From PNAI01 sp035501735 (GTDB lineage: Bacteria; Pseudomonadota; Alphaproteobacteria; Rhizobiales; Xanthobacteraceae): a stretch of DNA of 64,000 nucleotides. The DNA lies in assembly GCA_035501735.1 (NCBI GenBank), contig DATJVR010000025.1, positions 1 through 64,000 on the forward strand, given 5' to 3'. Numbering within the stretch: the stretch's first letter is position 1; the number at the start of each line of letters is the position of its first letter. Positions 27,952 to 37,159 of this stretch are shown here, one piece after another. Position numbers and translations under genes: made by a program. A model generated the notes under the pieces. That model ran no database searches and was not told where the DNA came from. It saw only the letters and a program-made list of their open reading frames with translations.

Positions 27952-30178
27952 CCGTCTCGCGCGCGTCTGGCGCGGGTTCGCCGGCCCGTGGCGCACTCTC
28001 GGTCGGAGTGGGAGTTGGCGCTGGAGCTGGCGCGCGTTCGGCCGGAGCCGGGGGAGATTGTACGCGATCAACGGCCGCTGCCGGCTTGTGTTCGCCAGCC
28101 GGCTGCGCGTGATCGATCCGCGCGGCGATCCGCTGCCGGTAATCCTCGGTCAGCTTGTCGCCCAGTACGCCGCGATACTCGGCGAGCATATCGAGCGCGC
28201 GTTTGAACATCGCTTGCGCTTCCGGCAACTTCTGCGCCTTCACGTAAGCCATGCCGGCCCATTCAAGATATTGGATATTCTCGATCAGCAGGTCGGGCCA
28301 CGGCGACTTCGCCGCCACCGGTAGATAGTCCTTCTTGATGATGTCGGCAGCTTCGATGAAACCCGCTGCCGCGCTCTCATGATTGCCGTTCCATTGCCGC
28401 AGCGATGCATCGACGGCGGCACGGAATGCCTCTTCACGAACTTTGTTCAACTGTTCCTGCGTGCGCTGCGGCGCCTGCTTGATGAGGTCCGACGCCATTG
28501 CGATGATCGTAATCGCCTGCTCGCGCACTTCGAGCATGAGAATGCGATCGTTCTTCGCCAGCGCCCAGCGGAACAGATTTTCCGCCCGCACGAACCGCGC
28601 CCAGTTCAAGGCCGAAGCGTGTTCCAGGTTTTTCGAATCGCGCTTGTACACCGCGGTCAGAATGTCTTCCGCCTGCGCGAATTGCGGCGCCGCTTCGGCG
28701 AAACGATTTTGTTTGCGTTTGAGCGCGCCGATGTTGCTGTAGATCGTCCCAAGATCCTCCGCCCATCGCGGATTGTCCCAGATCCGGTCCTTCAGCCCGT
28801 CGAGGCGATCGCGCGCCTCGACGAACCATTTGAGCGCCGCTTCGTCGTTGCCCAGGCGCGCTTCGACATCCCCGCGCTTGTTCATGATCCACGCCAGGTC
28901 GTGCTCGAACGCTGGGCCCTGATGTCCGAGGTCGATCACGCGCGCCCGCAGCAGCCGGGCCTTTTCGAACGCCTCGAGCGCTTGTTCGGACTGATTGAGG
29001 CGGTACAGCAAAATGTCGCCTTGGGCCTGATAGAGCTTCGCGAGCGAACGCATCCAGCGCCACGCGACTGCGGGATCGTTGCCGATTTTCAACAAGTCGT
29101 TGAGATCGGCAATTCCGCGCTCGTAGTGGACCTTCGCTTCCTCGTTATCGCCTTTTTCCCAATAAGTTGCGCCGATCAGACGCTCGGCTTGTGCGCGCAA
29201 GTGGCGCGCCTCGAGGTTGCCGGACTTGGCGAGCGGATCGAGAGTCTTGAATGCCTCCTGCGCTTCTTCGCGCGTGCGGTCGATTTTTCCGCGGTCGAGA
29301 TCGATTTCGGCAAGCGTCAACGCAGTCCGCGCGCGCTGCTGCAGCGCACGTGCATTGCCTGACGCCACGGAGAATTTGGTGATCGCATCGCGCACCTGCT
29401 CGATCGCCGCATCGGTTGTATCCGGCTCCGCGCTGGGCCTCACGATCGCCGAAGCCGCATCGACGAGGGTCGCGATCGCGGATGTCGCGGCATCGAGGTG
29501 GCTCTGCGCCTGACGCCAGCTGTAGAGCGTAAAAGCCGCGATCAGCGCGAACACGACCGCGGCGACAGCCGCAAACGTGCCGCCGCGGCTGCGCGGACTT
29601 GCGCGTTGTTCGGACGAAACACGGACTACATCGCGCTCGGGCTTGGCCGCCTCAACGGGAAGATGCGATGCGATCCAGTCGCGCAGAAGTTTTTCGATCT
29701 GCGCATCGAAATCTGCCATGGTGGTGAAGGTATGAAACGCAGCGGCAAACTGTCCGTCGCGTGAGCGCAGCCAGCGCTCGAGAAAGCTCTTGAACAGCCG
29801 TCCTTGGTGATCGAGCAGCGCGAGGTCGCCCTCATCCGCCGACGAGCCCGGCACACGTTTCTGCAACACATGAATGTCCGGCAGCGCGCCGTCGGTCAAT
29901 CGCGGCAATGCGGGCGGCAGTTCGCTGCCCGACTGTGCGCCGAATATCCCAATGACGATGTCGCAATCGCTCGCCTCGAGAATTTGCGGTTGCAGCGGCT
30001 GGTCGGCGGCTTTGTCCTCCCTGGGCAATATTTCGAACCGCACGCGGTCGGGAAACTCGCCATTGAGCCGCACCGCGATCGAATTCACGCGTAACCGTTC
30101 GTCCTCCACATCGTCCGATGCAGAGACCCGCAACCGAACAATCCGCGCACCCGCCATGAGAGGCTTGGTCACTTCCAC
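27932..30178 (-). CDS. Membrane-anchored protein with DUF4062-like N-terminal domain and TPR-type repeats
   Basis: A 748-residue protein. Residues ~12-170 resemble the DUF4062-like domain usually found at the N-terminus of NACHT/nSTAND ATPases: a strand, then SDDVEDER, LN.EF, the strand DCDIVIGIFGAQSG, LERWLRSRDGQF and AFHTFTTMADF. A single TM helix lies at ~201-220. Residues ~260-690 are helical and TPR-like (EARHLRAQAERLIGATYWEKG, NEEAKVHYERGIADL, QSEQALEAFEKARLL), and the last ~50 are Pro/Ala-rich. No P-loop NTPase motif is visible, so the ATPase normally joined to this N-terminal domain is missing. GTG start at 30178 with GGGGA upstream; an in-frame stop lies just before it. Function unknown. 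Confidence 0.8.
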   Translation of the reverse strand: MEVTKPLMAGARIVRLRVSASDDVEDERLRVNSIAVRLNGEFPDRVRFEILPREDKAADQPLQPQILEASDCDIVIGIFGAQSGSELPPALPRLTDGALPDIHVLQKRVPGSSADEGDLALLDHQGRLFKSFLERWLRSRDGQFAAAFHTFTTMADFDAQIEKLLRDWIASHLPVEAAKPERDVVRVSSEQRASPRSRGGTFAAVAAVVFALIAAFTLYSWRQAQSHLDAATSAIATLVDAASAIVRPSAEPDTTDAAIEQVRDAITKFSVASGNARALQQRARTALTLAEIDLDRGKIDRTREEAQEAFKTLDPLAKSGNLEARHLRAQAERLIGATYWEKGDNEEAKVHYERGIADLNDLLKIGNDPAVAWRWMRSLAKLYQAQGDILLYRLNQSEQALEAFEKARLLRARVIDLGHQGPAFEHDLAWIMNKRGDVEARLGNDEAALKWFVEARDRLDGLKDRIWDNPRWAEDLGTIYSNIGALKRKQNRFAEAAPQFAQAEDILTAVYKRDSKNLEHASALNWARFVRAENLFRWALAKNDRILMLEVREQAITIIAMASDLIKQAPQRTQEQLNKVREEAFRAAVDASLRQWNGNHESAAAGFIEAADIIKKDYLPVAAKSPWPDLLIENIQYLEWAGMAYVKAQKLPEAQAMFKRALDMLAEYRGVLGDKLTEDYRQRIAARIDHAQPAGEHKPAAAVDRVQSPPAPAERAPAPAPTPTPTESAPRAGEPAPDARETVTPPQQ

Positions 30179-30306
30179 GTGCGGTCCCCAGGCGATAACC
30201 CCATGTTGGGGCGTCTGAAATTAACACCATATTCGCATCCTCACGATGGCATTTTCGCACCACCTCTGGCTCTGGTTGAACGCGTGGTTATCGATTGCAG
30301 TAAATC

Positions 30307-31461
30307 TTAAGATTTACCGCGCGCTGTCAGTGCCGGCAGAAGACATGCGCCGCCCAGGACCGCCATCGCGGCCATGATCACGTAGCCAGAATTGCCAAGC
30401 GCAGCATAAAGCAGCCCCGAGGCGCCGGTCGCCGCTGCGTTTCCGATCGCCAAAATCGTTGCGAAATCGCCTTGCGCCGCCGCCGCGCGCTTGTCGCCCG
30501 CCATGCGGGAGACAAATTGGATGGCCCCGAGATGCGTAGCGCCGAACGACAAACCATGCAGACATTGTGCGAGCGTCAGTAGCGCCATCGGAGGATCGAA
30601 GGCCATGACGATCCAGCGAATTGTGGCGCCGGCTGCTCCGATGGCCAACAGCGTCGCGGGGCTCATGGCAAGCCGGCTGGACCACGCGAACAGCAGGATT
30701 TCGGCCACAACGCCGAGCCCCCAAAGCAGGCCGACGGAGGTGCTGGAAATGCCCTTGGCGGTCCAATCCACGGCCGAGAAGCCGTAATACAGCGCATGAC
30801 TGGCCTGGATCAGACTGGCCGCCGCCGCGACTGTTAGGAATTTAAGCGATCCCCAGAAGTGACCGGCGGCAATGAGGTGCGCGTTTTCGCCGGGCGGCGC
30901 CGCATCAGGGCGGCGAAGCCCGAGCGACACCATGGCCAAGAGCGCGAACGCCGCAACGATCAGCCAAATCAGACGATCGGCGGCGATGACCGTCAGCAGC
31001 ACGCCGGTAACAAGGTTGGCGACAATGAAAGCGATCGATCCCCACAGTCGTACGGGTCCATAGGCGCGGCGGCGCACATTCAGACCTTTAAGAGCATAGG
31101 CATCGGCCAGCGAAATGATCGGGCTGGAGACTACGGAGGCAAACGCGACGGCCAGGAGGATCGCAATGAATCCCTGCGAAAATCCGACGAATGCAAACCC
31201 GACGACGCTCGCACACGAGGCCGCAATCAGCCCTCTGCGCAAATCTCCGGCGCGGTCGACCGCGCGGTTGATGAGCGGCACCGCGATGATTCGCATCACG
31301 ATCGGCACCGCCAGCACGATGCCGATGGCTTCCGCATCGAGCCCGCGCGCCTTGAGCCAGAGCGGAAAAAACGGAAACTGAATCCCGACCACGAGGAAGA
31401 GGGACGCGTACAGAACGGCGAGGCGCAGAGCAAAATCATCGGCCGGGCGTATAGTGGTCAT
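30307..31461 (-). CDS. MFS transporter (HcaT-like, 3-phenylpropionate/nucleoside symporter group)
   Basis: A 384-residue, ~12-TM major facilitator. The opening LAVLYASLFLVVGIQFPFFPLWLKARGLDAEAIG is typical of the MFS_1-like group that includes HcaT, a proposed 3-phenylpropionate importer, and GPVRLWGSIAFIVAN is the conserved mid-protein motif. It is divergent from the molybdenum-hydroxylase large-subunit gene (72 bases between starts), which suggests it imports an aromatic acid for oxidation by the neighbouring enzymes; the substrate is inferred, not read. Confidence 0.87.
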   Translation of the reverse strand: MTTIRPADDFALRLAVLYASLFLVVGIQFPFFPLWLKARGLDAEAIGIVLAVPIVMRIIAVPLINRAVDRAGDLRRGLIAASCASVVGFAFVGFSQGFIAILLAVAFASVVSSPIISLADAYALKGLNVRRRAYGPVRLWGSIAFIVANLVTGVLLTVIAADRLIWLIVAAFALLAMVSLGLRRPDAAPPGENAHLIAAGHFWGSLKFLTVAAAASLIQASHALYYGFSAVDWTAKGISSTSVGLLWGLGVVAEILLFAWSSRLAMSPATLLAIGAAGATIRWIVMAFDPPMALLTLAQCLHGLSFGATHLGAIQFVSRMAGDKRAAAAQGDFATILAIGNAAATGASGLLYAALGNSGYVIMAAMAVLGGACLLPALTARGKS

Positions 31462-31533
31462 TGGCTGCCGAACTTGCGCAGCGCGCGCCCACCGGTCAAG
31501 ATCGCGTCCGGACAGTCAGCGGTATCGGACTTC

Positions 31534-33813
31534 ATGCGCACGGCGAATTCCCTGATCGGCAGCCCGATCGAGCGCATCGAGGATTTGCGTTTCCTCCGGG
31601 GCCGCGGTGAGTACGTCGACGACGTGACCCGCGAAGGGGTTCTGCACGCCGCCATCCTGCGCAGTTCGATCGCGCATGGCCGTATTCGTTCGATCGATTG
31701 CAAGGCGGCGTTGGCGCGTCCCGGCGTGCGCGCCGTCATCACCGCCGCGGATATTGGCGAAGTGCCAACGATCACCTTGCGTCAGGAACTGCTGCCCGAG
31801 TTCAAACACTATCAGCAGCCGGTCATCGCGCACGAAAAAGTCCGCTATGCCGGCGAGCCGCTCGCCGTGGTGGTGGCGACAAACGTGGCCGCGGCCGAAG
31901 ACGCGCTCGAGGCCATCGCGGTCGAGATCGAGAATCTATCCGTTGTTGCGGACCGCGATATGGCGCGGCGCAATGACGTAATGCTGTTCGAACCGGCCGG
32001 CACCAATTGTGCAACCAAGCTCACGGCCATTCGCGGCGACGCCGAAGCGGCATTTGCCACTGCGCCCTACGTGCGACGCGAGCGCTTCAAGGTTCAGCGG
32101 TTCACCGCCGTGCCCATGGAGCCGCGCGGGCTGCTCGCGCAATGGGACGCGGCCAAGTCCCATATGACGGTCTATGGCGCCGCCAAGGTCACGTTCCACA
32201 ATCGCGCTATTCTCGCCAGGCACCTCGGCCTTTCCGAGGACACCATCACCATGGTGGAGCAGGATGTGGGCGGCGGCTTTGGCGTGCGCGGCGAGTACTA
32301 TCCGGAGGATTTTCTGATTCCGTTCGCGGCGCGTAAGCTTGGGTGCGCGGTCAAGTGGGTGGAGGATCGCCGCGAACATCTGCTCGCCACCAACCACGCG
32401 CGCGATGTCGAATGCGAATTGGAGATCGCCTGTGCGCGCGACGGCACGATTCTCGGCCTCCGTGGCACCGCCGCCGCCGATCTCGGCGCCTATCTGCGCA
32501 CCAACGGCGCGACCGCCGCGCGCAATGTCGCCCAGGTGCTTTCGGGGCCTTATCGTATTCCGAACATTCACATCGATGTCCTGCTGCTGATGACCAACAA
32601 GACGCCGTCCGGCACCTATCGCGGGCCGGGCCGCTTCGAGGCCGATTTCTTTCGCGAGCGGCTGTTCGATATGGTGGCGAACGACCTCAAGCTCGATCGC
32701 GTCGAATTCCGCCGCCGCAACTTGATCGCCGAAAACGAAATGCCCTACGCGCTCGCCAAGGTCGTCCCGCTCGACATCGAGACTGCGACCGACAGCGGTG
32801 ACTATCGCGTCACTCTCGACCGCTGTTTGCAGGAATTCGGCTGGTCGCAGAAGCAGGCCATGCAAAGCAAGCCGATTGACGGCCGCTATCACGGCATCGC
32901 CGTTGGCTGTTACCTCGAAGGTGGCGGCTCCGGTCCGCGCGAGAATGCGCGGCTCGTGTTGGAAAGCGACGGTGCCGTGTCGGTCTATGTCGGCTCGTCC
33001 GCGATCGGGCAGGGGATCGAGACTATTTTCGCGCAGATCGCCGCCGATGCGCTGGAATTGCCGCTCGCGCGCATTCGCGGCGTATTTCACGGCTCCACCT
33101 TCCATGTCACGCGCGGCTATGGCTCATACAGTTCCCGCGCCACCGTCATGGGCGGCTCGGCCATTGTCGCTGCTGCCGAGAATTTCCGCGCGGCGCTCCG
33201 CGCGGCGGCGGCGAAGCGCCTGAACTGCCGAGTTGACGACATCGTGCTTTCCGAGGACAAGGCGCACGGCCCGAAAGGCACAACCATCGCTTTTTCCGCG
33301 CTCGCCGCCGACGGCATTTCGGCCGACGGCACTTATGCCAGCAAGATGCGCACCTATAGCTATGGCGCGCATGCGGCGCATGTGGCGGTCGATGCCAAAA
33401 CCGGGTGCGTGTCGCTGCTCGACTATGTCGCGGTCGAGGACGTTGGCCGCATCATCAATCCTGCGACACTGCACGGCCAGACGCTTGGTGCCATCGTGCA
33501 AGGGCTTGGCGGCGCACTTCTGGAAAATCTCATCTATGACGAGCAGGGCCAGTTGCTTACCGGTTCGCTTGCCGATTATCTGCTGCCGACCGCGAGTGAT
33601 TTTCCTGTCATCCGCGCGGTCGCCCTCGAACTCAAGCCCGCGCCGCACAACCCGCTCGGCGCCAAAGGGGCGGGGGAGGGCGGCATCATTCCGGTCGGCG
33701 GGGTGATCGCGAATGCCGTGGCCAATGCGCTGTCCTCCTTTGGCGTTGAGCCTCGCGAATTGCCGCTCACGCCGCCCCGCGTCTGGGAATTGATTCGGAA
33801 AGTCCGAGCATGA
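31534..33813 (+). CDS. Xanthine dehydrogenase/CoxL-family molybdopterin-binding subunit (orphan copy)
   Basis: A 759-residue molybdenum-hydroxylase large subunit. It has SPIERIEDLRFLRGRGEYVDD at the N-terminus, VGGGFGVRGEYYPED, the cofactor-loop motif TYRGPGRFE and the catalytic Glu715 in KGAGEGG. The YRGPGR loop differs from the AYRCSFR of true aerobic CO dehydrogenase, so it is a form II-type hydroxylase of unknown, probably aromatic or heterocyclic, substrate. No small (2Fe-2S) or medium (FAD) subunit gene is adjacent; the closely related operon at 35824-39441 could provide them. I chose the ATG at 31534 by alignment with that paralogue; the frame is open further upstream but there runs antisense to the MFS gene. 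Confidence 0.92.
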   Translation: MRTANSLIGSPIERIEDLRFLRGRGEYVDDVTREGVLHAAILRSSIAHGRIRSIDCKAALARPGVRAVITAADIGEVPTITLRQELLPEFKHYQQPVIAHEKVRYAGEPLAVVVATNVAAAEDALEAIAVEIENLSVVADRDMARRNDVMLFEPAGTNCATKLTAIRGDAEAAFATAPYVRRERFKVQRFTAVPMEPRGLLAQWDAAKSHMTVYGAAKVTFHNRAILARHLGLSEDTITMVEQDVGGGFGVRGEYYPEDFLIPFAARKLGCAVKWVEDRREHLLATNHARDVECELEIACARDGTILGLRGTAAADLGAYLRTNGATAARNVAQVLSGPYRIPNIHIDVLLLMTNKTPSGTYRGPGRFEADFFRERLFDMVANDLKLDRVEFRRRNLIAENEMPYALAKVVPLDIETATDSGDYRVTLDRCLQEFGWSQKQAMQSKPIDGRYHGIAVGCYLEGGGSGPRENARLVLESDGAVSVYVGSSAIGQGIETIFAQIAADALELPLARIRGVFHGSTFHVTRGYGSYSSRATVMGGSAIVAAAENFRAALRAAAAKRLNCRVDDIVLSEDKAHGPKGTTIAFSALAADGISADGTYASKMRTYSYGAHAAHVAVDAKTGCVSLLDYVAVEDVGRIINPATLHGQTLGAIVQGLGGALLENLIYDEQGQLLTGSLADYLLPTASDFPVIRAVALELKPAPHNPLGAKGAGEGGIIPVGGVIANAVANALSSFGVEPRELPLTPPRVWELIRKVRA

Positions 33814-34718
33814 GCTGGCTTGTTTTCGCACTTTGCGGTCCTGTGCTTTGGGCGACCTCCACGCACTTGGACAAGTATCTGGTCGAGCGATATTTCAAGG
33901 ACACCGACGTCGTGGTGCTCCTGCTCTTCACCGCGCTCATGGGGCTCGCGCTGATGCCTCTGATCGCGACTTTCGAGCCCGGCGTATTCCGCCGTGACGC
34001 ATTGAGCATCGCACTCATGTCGCTCTCCGGCATTCTTTACATGGGCGCGATAGTCTTCTATCTGCGTGCATTGCAAGGCCATGAGGCGTCGGTCGTGGCG
34101 CCGTTCTTTCAATCCTCCCCCTTGTTTGGCTACGCCCTCGCCTATTTCATCCTCGGTGAAAAGCTCACCGGCACGCAGCTTGCCGGCGGTGCGCTGATCG
34201 TGTTCGGTGTTCTCTTCGTTTCGATCGGCTTCGGCCCGAAACGCGAGCGCTTTCGCTGGCGGCTGGCCGCGTTGATGATCGCTTGTGGTTTTGTCCTGTC
34301 GCTGTCGACGTTGATCTTCAAGGCGTTCGCCCTGCGCGACGAGTTCTGGGCCACCACGTTCTGGATGTTCGCCGGCGAAGCGGTCTTCGGCGCCTGTTTC
34401 CTCTCCATCGGCACCTACCGGGGGCAGTTTTTCAAACTTCTTCGCTCAAATGGTAGTGCCCTGCTTGCCATCAACGCTTCCAACGAGCTCATCAACGTCG
34501 GTGGGGGCCTGTCCAATCGCTACGCATTGCTGTTCGCGCCGCTCTCCATCGTGCAGGCTATCGGCTCGACCACGACGCTCTTTGTGTTCGCAATCGGCGT
34601 GATGGTGACCCTGCTGTTTCCGAAACTTAGCCGCGAGGATCTCTCGGCGCGCGAATTCGTATCCAAGGGCATTGCCGCTGTCCTGGTTGCAGCCGGCGTA
34701 ACGCTGGTGAGCCGCTAG
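33810..34718 (+). CDS. EamA/DMT-family transporter
   Basis: A 302-residue protein with ~10 TM helices and the duplicated EamA layout (VFYLRALQGHEASVVAPFFQSSPLFG in the first half, ASNELINVGGGLSNRYALLFAPLSIVQAI in the second). Members export amino acids or metabolites, or import small organics. The ATG overlaps the stop of the molybdenum-hydroxylase gene (ATGA), so the two are coupled. Its stop codon shares CTAG with the stop of the convergent gene. Confidence 0.88.
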   Translation: MSWLVFALCGPVLWATSTHLDKYLVERYFKDTDVVVLLLFTALMGLALMPLIATFEPGVFRRDALSIALMSLSGILYMGAIVFYLRALQGHEASVVAPFFQSSPLFGYALAYFILGEKLTGTQLAGGALIVFGVLFVSIGFGPKRERFRWRLAALMIACGFVLSLSTLIFKAFALRDEFWATTFWMFAGEAVFGACFLSIGTYRGQFFKLLRSNGSALLAINASNELINVGGGLSNRYALLFAPLSIVQAIGSTTTLFVFAIGVMVTLLFPKLSREDLSAREFVSKGIAAVLVAAGVTLVSR

Positions 34719-35704
34719 ATCTTCGAAAGCTCTTGGGTCGAACGCGCGAATAATTCTTCCGCTGACACTTTCCGCGCGGAGAGCCCCTGGTCGAACGAGT
34801 AGCCTGCGAGCGTTTCGATCACATGCCGGTTCACCTCCAGCCCGTAGCTCCAATAATCCTCACCCATCGCGCGCTTGAGCCGCTCGTATTCGTAGACGCT
34901 CCACGGCAGCGAGCAGGCGAGGTGCCCGATCTGCTCGAATTCCTTCATGCAGATCTCTTTGGCCTTGATGAAGGCCTTGAACACGCTGACGGCCAGCCAC
35001 GGATGTTGCTCCACCAGCGTGCGGCGTATTCCGATCAGATGCATGATCGGAAACATCTTCGTTTTTCGAAAATACTCCTCCTCCGCCTTTGGATAGTCGG
35101 GATAGAGCCGCGCGACATTCGGCGCGCCGCGCCGGAAGCATGACGGCGCCCGCGCGCCGATCATGCCGTCGAGCTCGCCGGTCTCCAGCATCTGCGACAG
35201 CGTGCGATCGCGCGGGATGTCCTTCAGGACGATATCCGCCGGCAGTTTGATTGGTGTGCGCTCGTCGCGGCCCGGCTCCTCGATCCCGCCGCGCCGCCAT
35301 TTGATGTCGCGCGGCTCGACGCCGTGTTGATCCTTCAGTATGCCGCGGATCCAGACATTCGCCGTGATCTGATATTCGGGCAGGCCTATGGTTTTCCCTT
35401 TCAAGTCCTCCGGCCGTTTGATGCCGCGATCGGTGCGGATGTAGATGCCGCTGTGCCGGAACAGCCGCGAGACGAAGGCGGGGATGCCGACGTAATGCGC
35501 GCTGCCTCGCGCGCAGTTGACGATGTGGCTCGATAGCGACATTTCCGTCACATCGAATTCCTGGAACTTGAATGCGCGGTGGAAGGCTTCCTCGGGCTCG
35601 AGCATCACCGCGGTCACATCGCAGCCTTCGATCTTGGCGCGGCCGTCGAAGATCGCGCGGGTGCGGTCGTAGTCTCCGACGGCGAGGCTCAAAGTCACGG
35701 CCAT
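34715..35704 (-). CDS. 4,5-dihydroxyphthalate decarboxylase-like/binding-protein-fold protein (second copy)
   Basis: A 329-residue paralogue of the protein at 20946-21935, also without a signal peptide, with LAVGDYDRTRAIFDG, EMSLSSH, SRLFRHSGIY, DLKGKTIGLPEYQ and ARAPSCFRRG. I chose the ATG at 35704 with GGAG 7 bases upstream, giving exactly the length of the paralogue; an earlier in-frame start at 35815 would run through the divergent promoter region. It is divergent from the CoxM-CoxS-CoxL-type operon (119 bases between starts), suggesting a ring-hydroxylation then decarboxylation pathway of aromatic acids. Confidence 0.8.
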   Translation of the reverse strand: MAVTLSLAVGDYDRTRAIFDGRAKIEGCDVTAVMLEPEEAFHRAFKFQEFDVTEMSLSSHIVNCARGSAHYVGIPAFVSRLFRHSGIYIRTDRGIKRPEDLKGKTIGLPEYQITANVWIRGILKDQHGVEPRDIKWRRGGIEEPGRDERTPIKLPADIVLKDIPRDRTLSQMLETGELDGMIGARAPSCFRRGAPNVARLYPDYPKAEEEYFRKTKMFPIMHLIGIRRTLVEQHPWLAVSVFKAFIKAKEICMKEFEQIGHLACSLPWSVYEYERLKRAMGEDYWSYGLEVNRHVIETLAGYSFDQGLSARKVSAEELFARSTQELSKI

Positions 35705-35823
35705 CACGGTTCTCCAGCTGGTTGCGGGGACGTTATCATATCTCCCGCGCCCACCAACGTTGACGACGTGATTGCGGACGGGGATAGTAGGCCGTTGCAG
35801 GCTCGTCCATCGCAAGCTCCGGC

Positions 35824-36678
35824 ATGAAACTCCCTCAATTCGAATATGCCTGCCCGACGACGCTCGCCGATGCGGTGGCGCTGCTCGCCGCGCGCGGCGA
35901 CGCCAAGGCGCTCGCCGGCGGCCAAAGCCTGATGCCGATGATGGCGTTTCGCATCGCGCAGCCGTCGCTGCTGGTCGATCTGCGCAAATTGCCCGGCTTG
36001 CGCGAGATCAAGATTTCCAACGATGGCGTGCGGCTTGGTGCGCTGGTACGCTGGCGCGATATCGAGGATGACGCACGGCTTGCGACCGCGCACCCGCTGC
36101 TGAAAGCTGCTGTCGCGCACGTGGCGCACTATCAGATCCGCAACCGCGGTACCGTTGGCGGCAGCATCGCTCACGCCGATCCTGCTGCTGAAATGCCCGG
36201 CATTGCGGTGACCTGCGATGCCGAAATCGTTGTGATGGGAAAATCCGGCGCCCGCACCATGATGGCCGCCGATTTTTTTCGCGGTGCGTTGACGACGTCA
36301 CTCGGTCCCGACGAGATCATTACCGAGGTGCGCCTGCCGCCCTGGCCTTTGGCGCGCCGCTGGGGATTTCAGGAATTCGCCCGCCGTCGCGGCGATTTTG
36401 CCATGGCCGGTGCTGCGGTCTTCTACGATCTCGACAAGTCCGGCAAAGCGAGCAACCCGCACATCGGGGTCATCGGCATTGGTGACAAGCCGCATCGCGT
36501 CACTGCCGCTGAAAATGCGCTTAACGGCAGGATTGTCGACGCCGCCGCAATCGCGCAGGTCGAAGCCGCAGCCTCTGCCGCGGTCTCACCGCAGGATGAC
36601 ATTCATGCCAGCGCCGCCTATCGCCGTGCGCTGGTTGGCACGTTGATCGAGCGCGCGCTGACAAGCGCGGCAGGATAG
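35824..36678 (+). CDS. Molybdenum hydroxylase FAD-binding (medium) subunit, CoxM-like
   Basis: A 284-residue FAD-binding subunit: EYACPTTLADAVALLA at the N-terminus, the FAD-binding segment ALAGGQSLMPMM (about 31-42) and the second FAD motif GTVGGSIAHADPAAE (about 112-126), ending with a CO-dehydrogenase flavoprotein C-terminal domain. It transfers electrons between the 2Fe-2S clusters of the small subunit and NAD or another acceptor. First gene of the three-subunit operon, 4 bases before the small subunit. Confidence 0.93.
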   Translation: MKLPQFEYACPTTLADAVALLAARGDAKALAGGQSLMPMMAFRIAQPSLLVDLRKLPGLREIKISNDGVRLGALVRWRDIEDDARLATAHPLLKAAVAHVAHYQIRNRGTVGGSIAHADPAAEMPGIAVTCDAEIVVMGKSGARTMMAADFFRGALTTSLGPDEIITEVRLPPWPLARRWGFQEFARRRGDFAMAGAAVFYDLDKSGKASNPHIGVIGIGDKPHRVTAAENALNGRIVDAAAIAQVEAAASAAVSPQDDIHASAAYRRALVGTLIERALTSAAG

Positions 36679-36682
36679 CCAT

Positions 36683-37159
36683 ATGCCGGTACGCTTCGAG
36701 GTCAACGGGAAATCGGTCAGCATCGACGTCGAGCCGCGCATGACGCTGGCCGATTGTCTGCGGCATCAATTGCGCCTCACCGGCACGCACATCGGCTGCG
36801 AACACGGCGTATGCGGCGCCTGCACCGTGCTCGTGGACGGCGCGGCGGTGCGATCGTGCCTCATGCTCGCGGTGCAGGCCGAAGGAAGCAAGGTTGTCAC
36901 CGTCGAAGGCCTTTCCAACGACGACGATCTCACGCCGCTGCAAAAATCCTTCCGCAAGCATCACGCCCTGCAATGCGGTTTTTGCACGCCCGGCATGATC
37001 ACCACCGCGCACGCGCTGCTGAGCGAGGAGCCCGACTGCGACGCCGATCGCATTCGCGATGTGCTGTCCGGCAACATCTGCCGCTGCACCGGTTACATCT
37101 CGATCATCGAGGCCGTGCTCGATGCGCGGGCTGCCTACAAGAACGGCGGCAAGCCATGA
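36683..37159 (+). CDS. Molybdenum hydroxylase 2Fe-2S (small) subunit, CoxS-like
   Basis: A 158-residue protein with two 2Fe-2S clusters: a plant-ferredoxin type set Cys39, Cys44, Cys47, Cys59 (GCEHGVCGAC...C) and the helical-domain set Cys98, Cys101, Cys133, Cys135 (QCGFCTPG...NICRCTGY). It links the molybdopterin subunit with the flavin subunit. It overlaps the start of the large-subunit gene by 4 bases (ATGA), giving tight translational coupling. Confidence 0.95.
   Translation: MPVRFEVNGKSVSIDVEPRMTLADCLRHQLRLTGTHIGCEHGVCGACTVLVDGAAVRSCLMLAVQAEGSKVVTVEGLSNDDDLTPLQKSFRKHHALQCGFCTPGMITTAHALLSEEPDCDADRIRDVLSGNICRCTGYISIIEAVLDARAAYKNGGKP

Noticed and set aside
30859..31533. N-terminal extension of the molybdenum-hydroxylase gene by 225 codons
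   Set aside because: The extension is antisense to the MFS transporter gene, and the paralogue starts at the position equivalent to 31534.
36754..37155. N-terminal extension of the second molybdenum-hydroxylase gene
   Set aside because: This part lies over the 2Fe-2S subunit gene in another frame; the coupled ATG at 37156 is the natural start.
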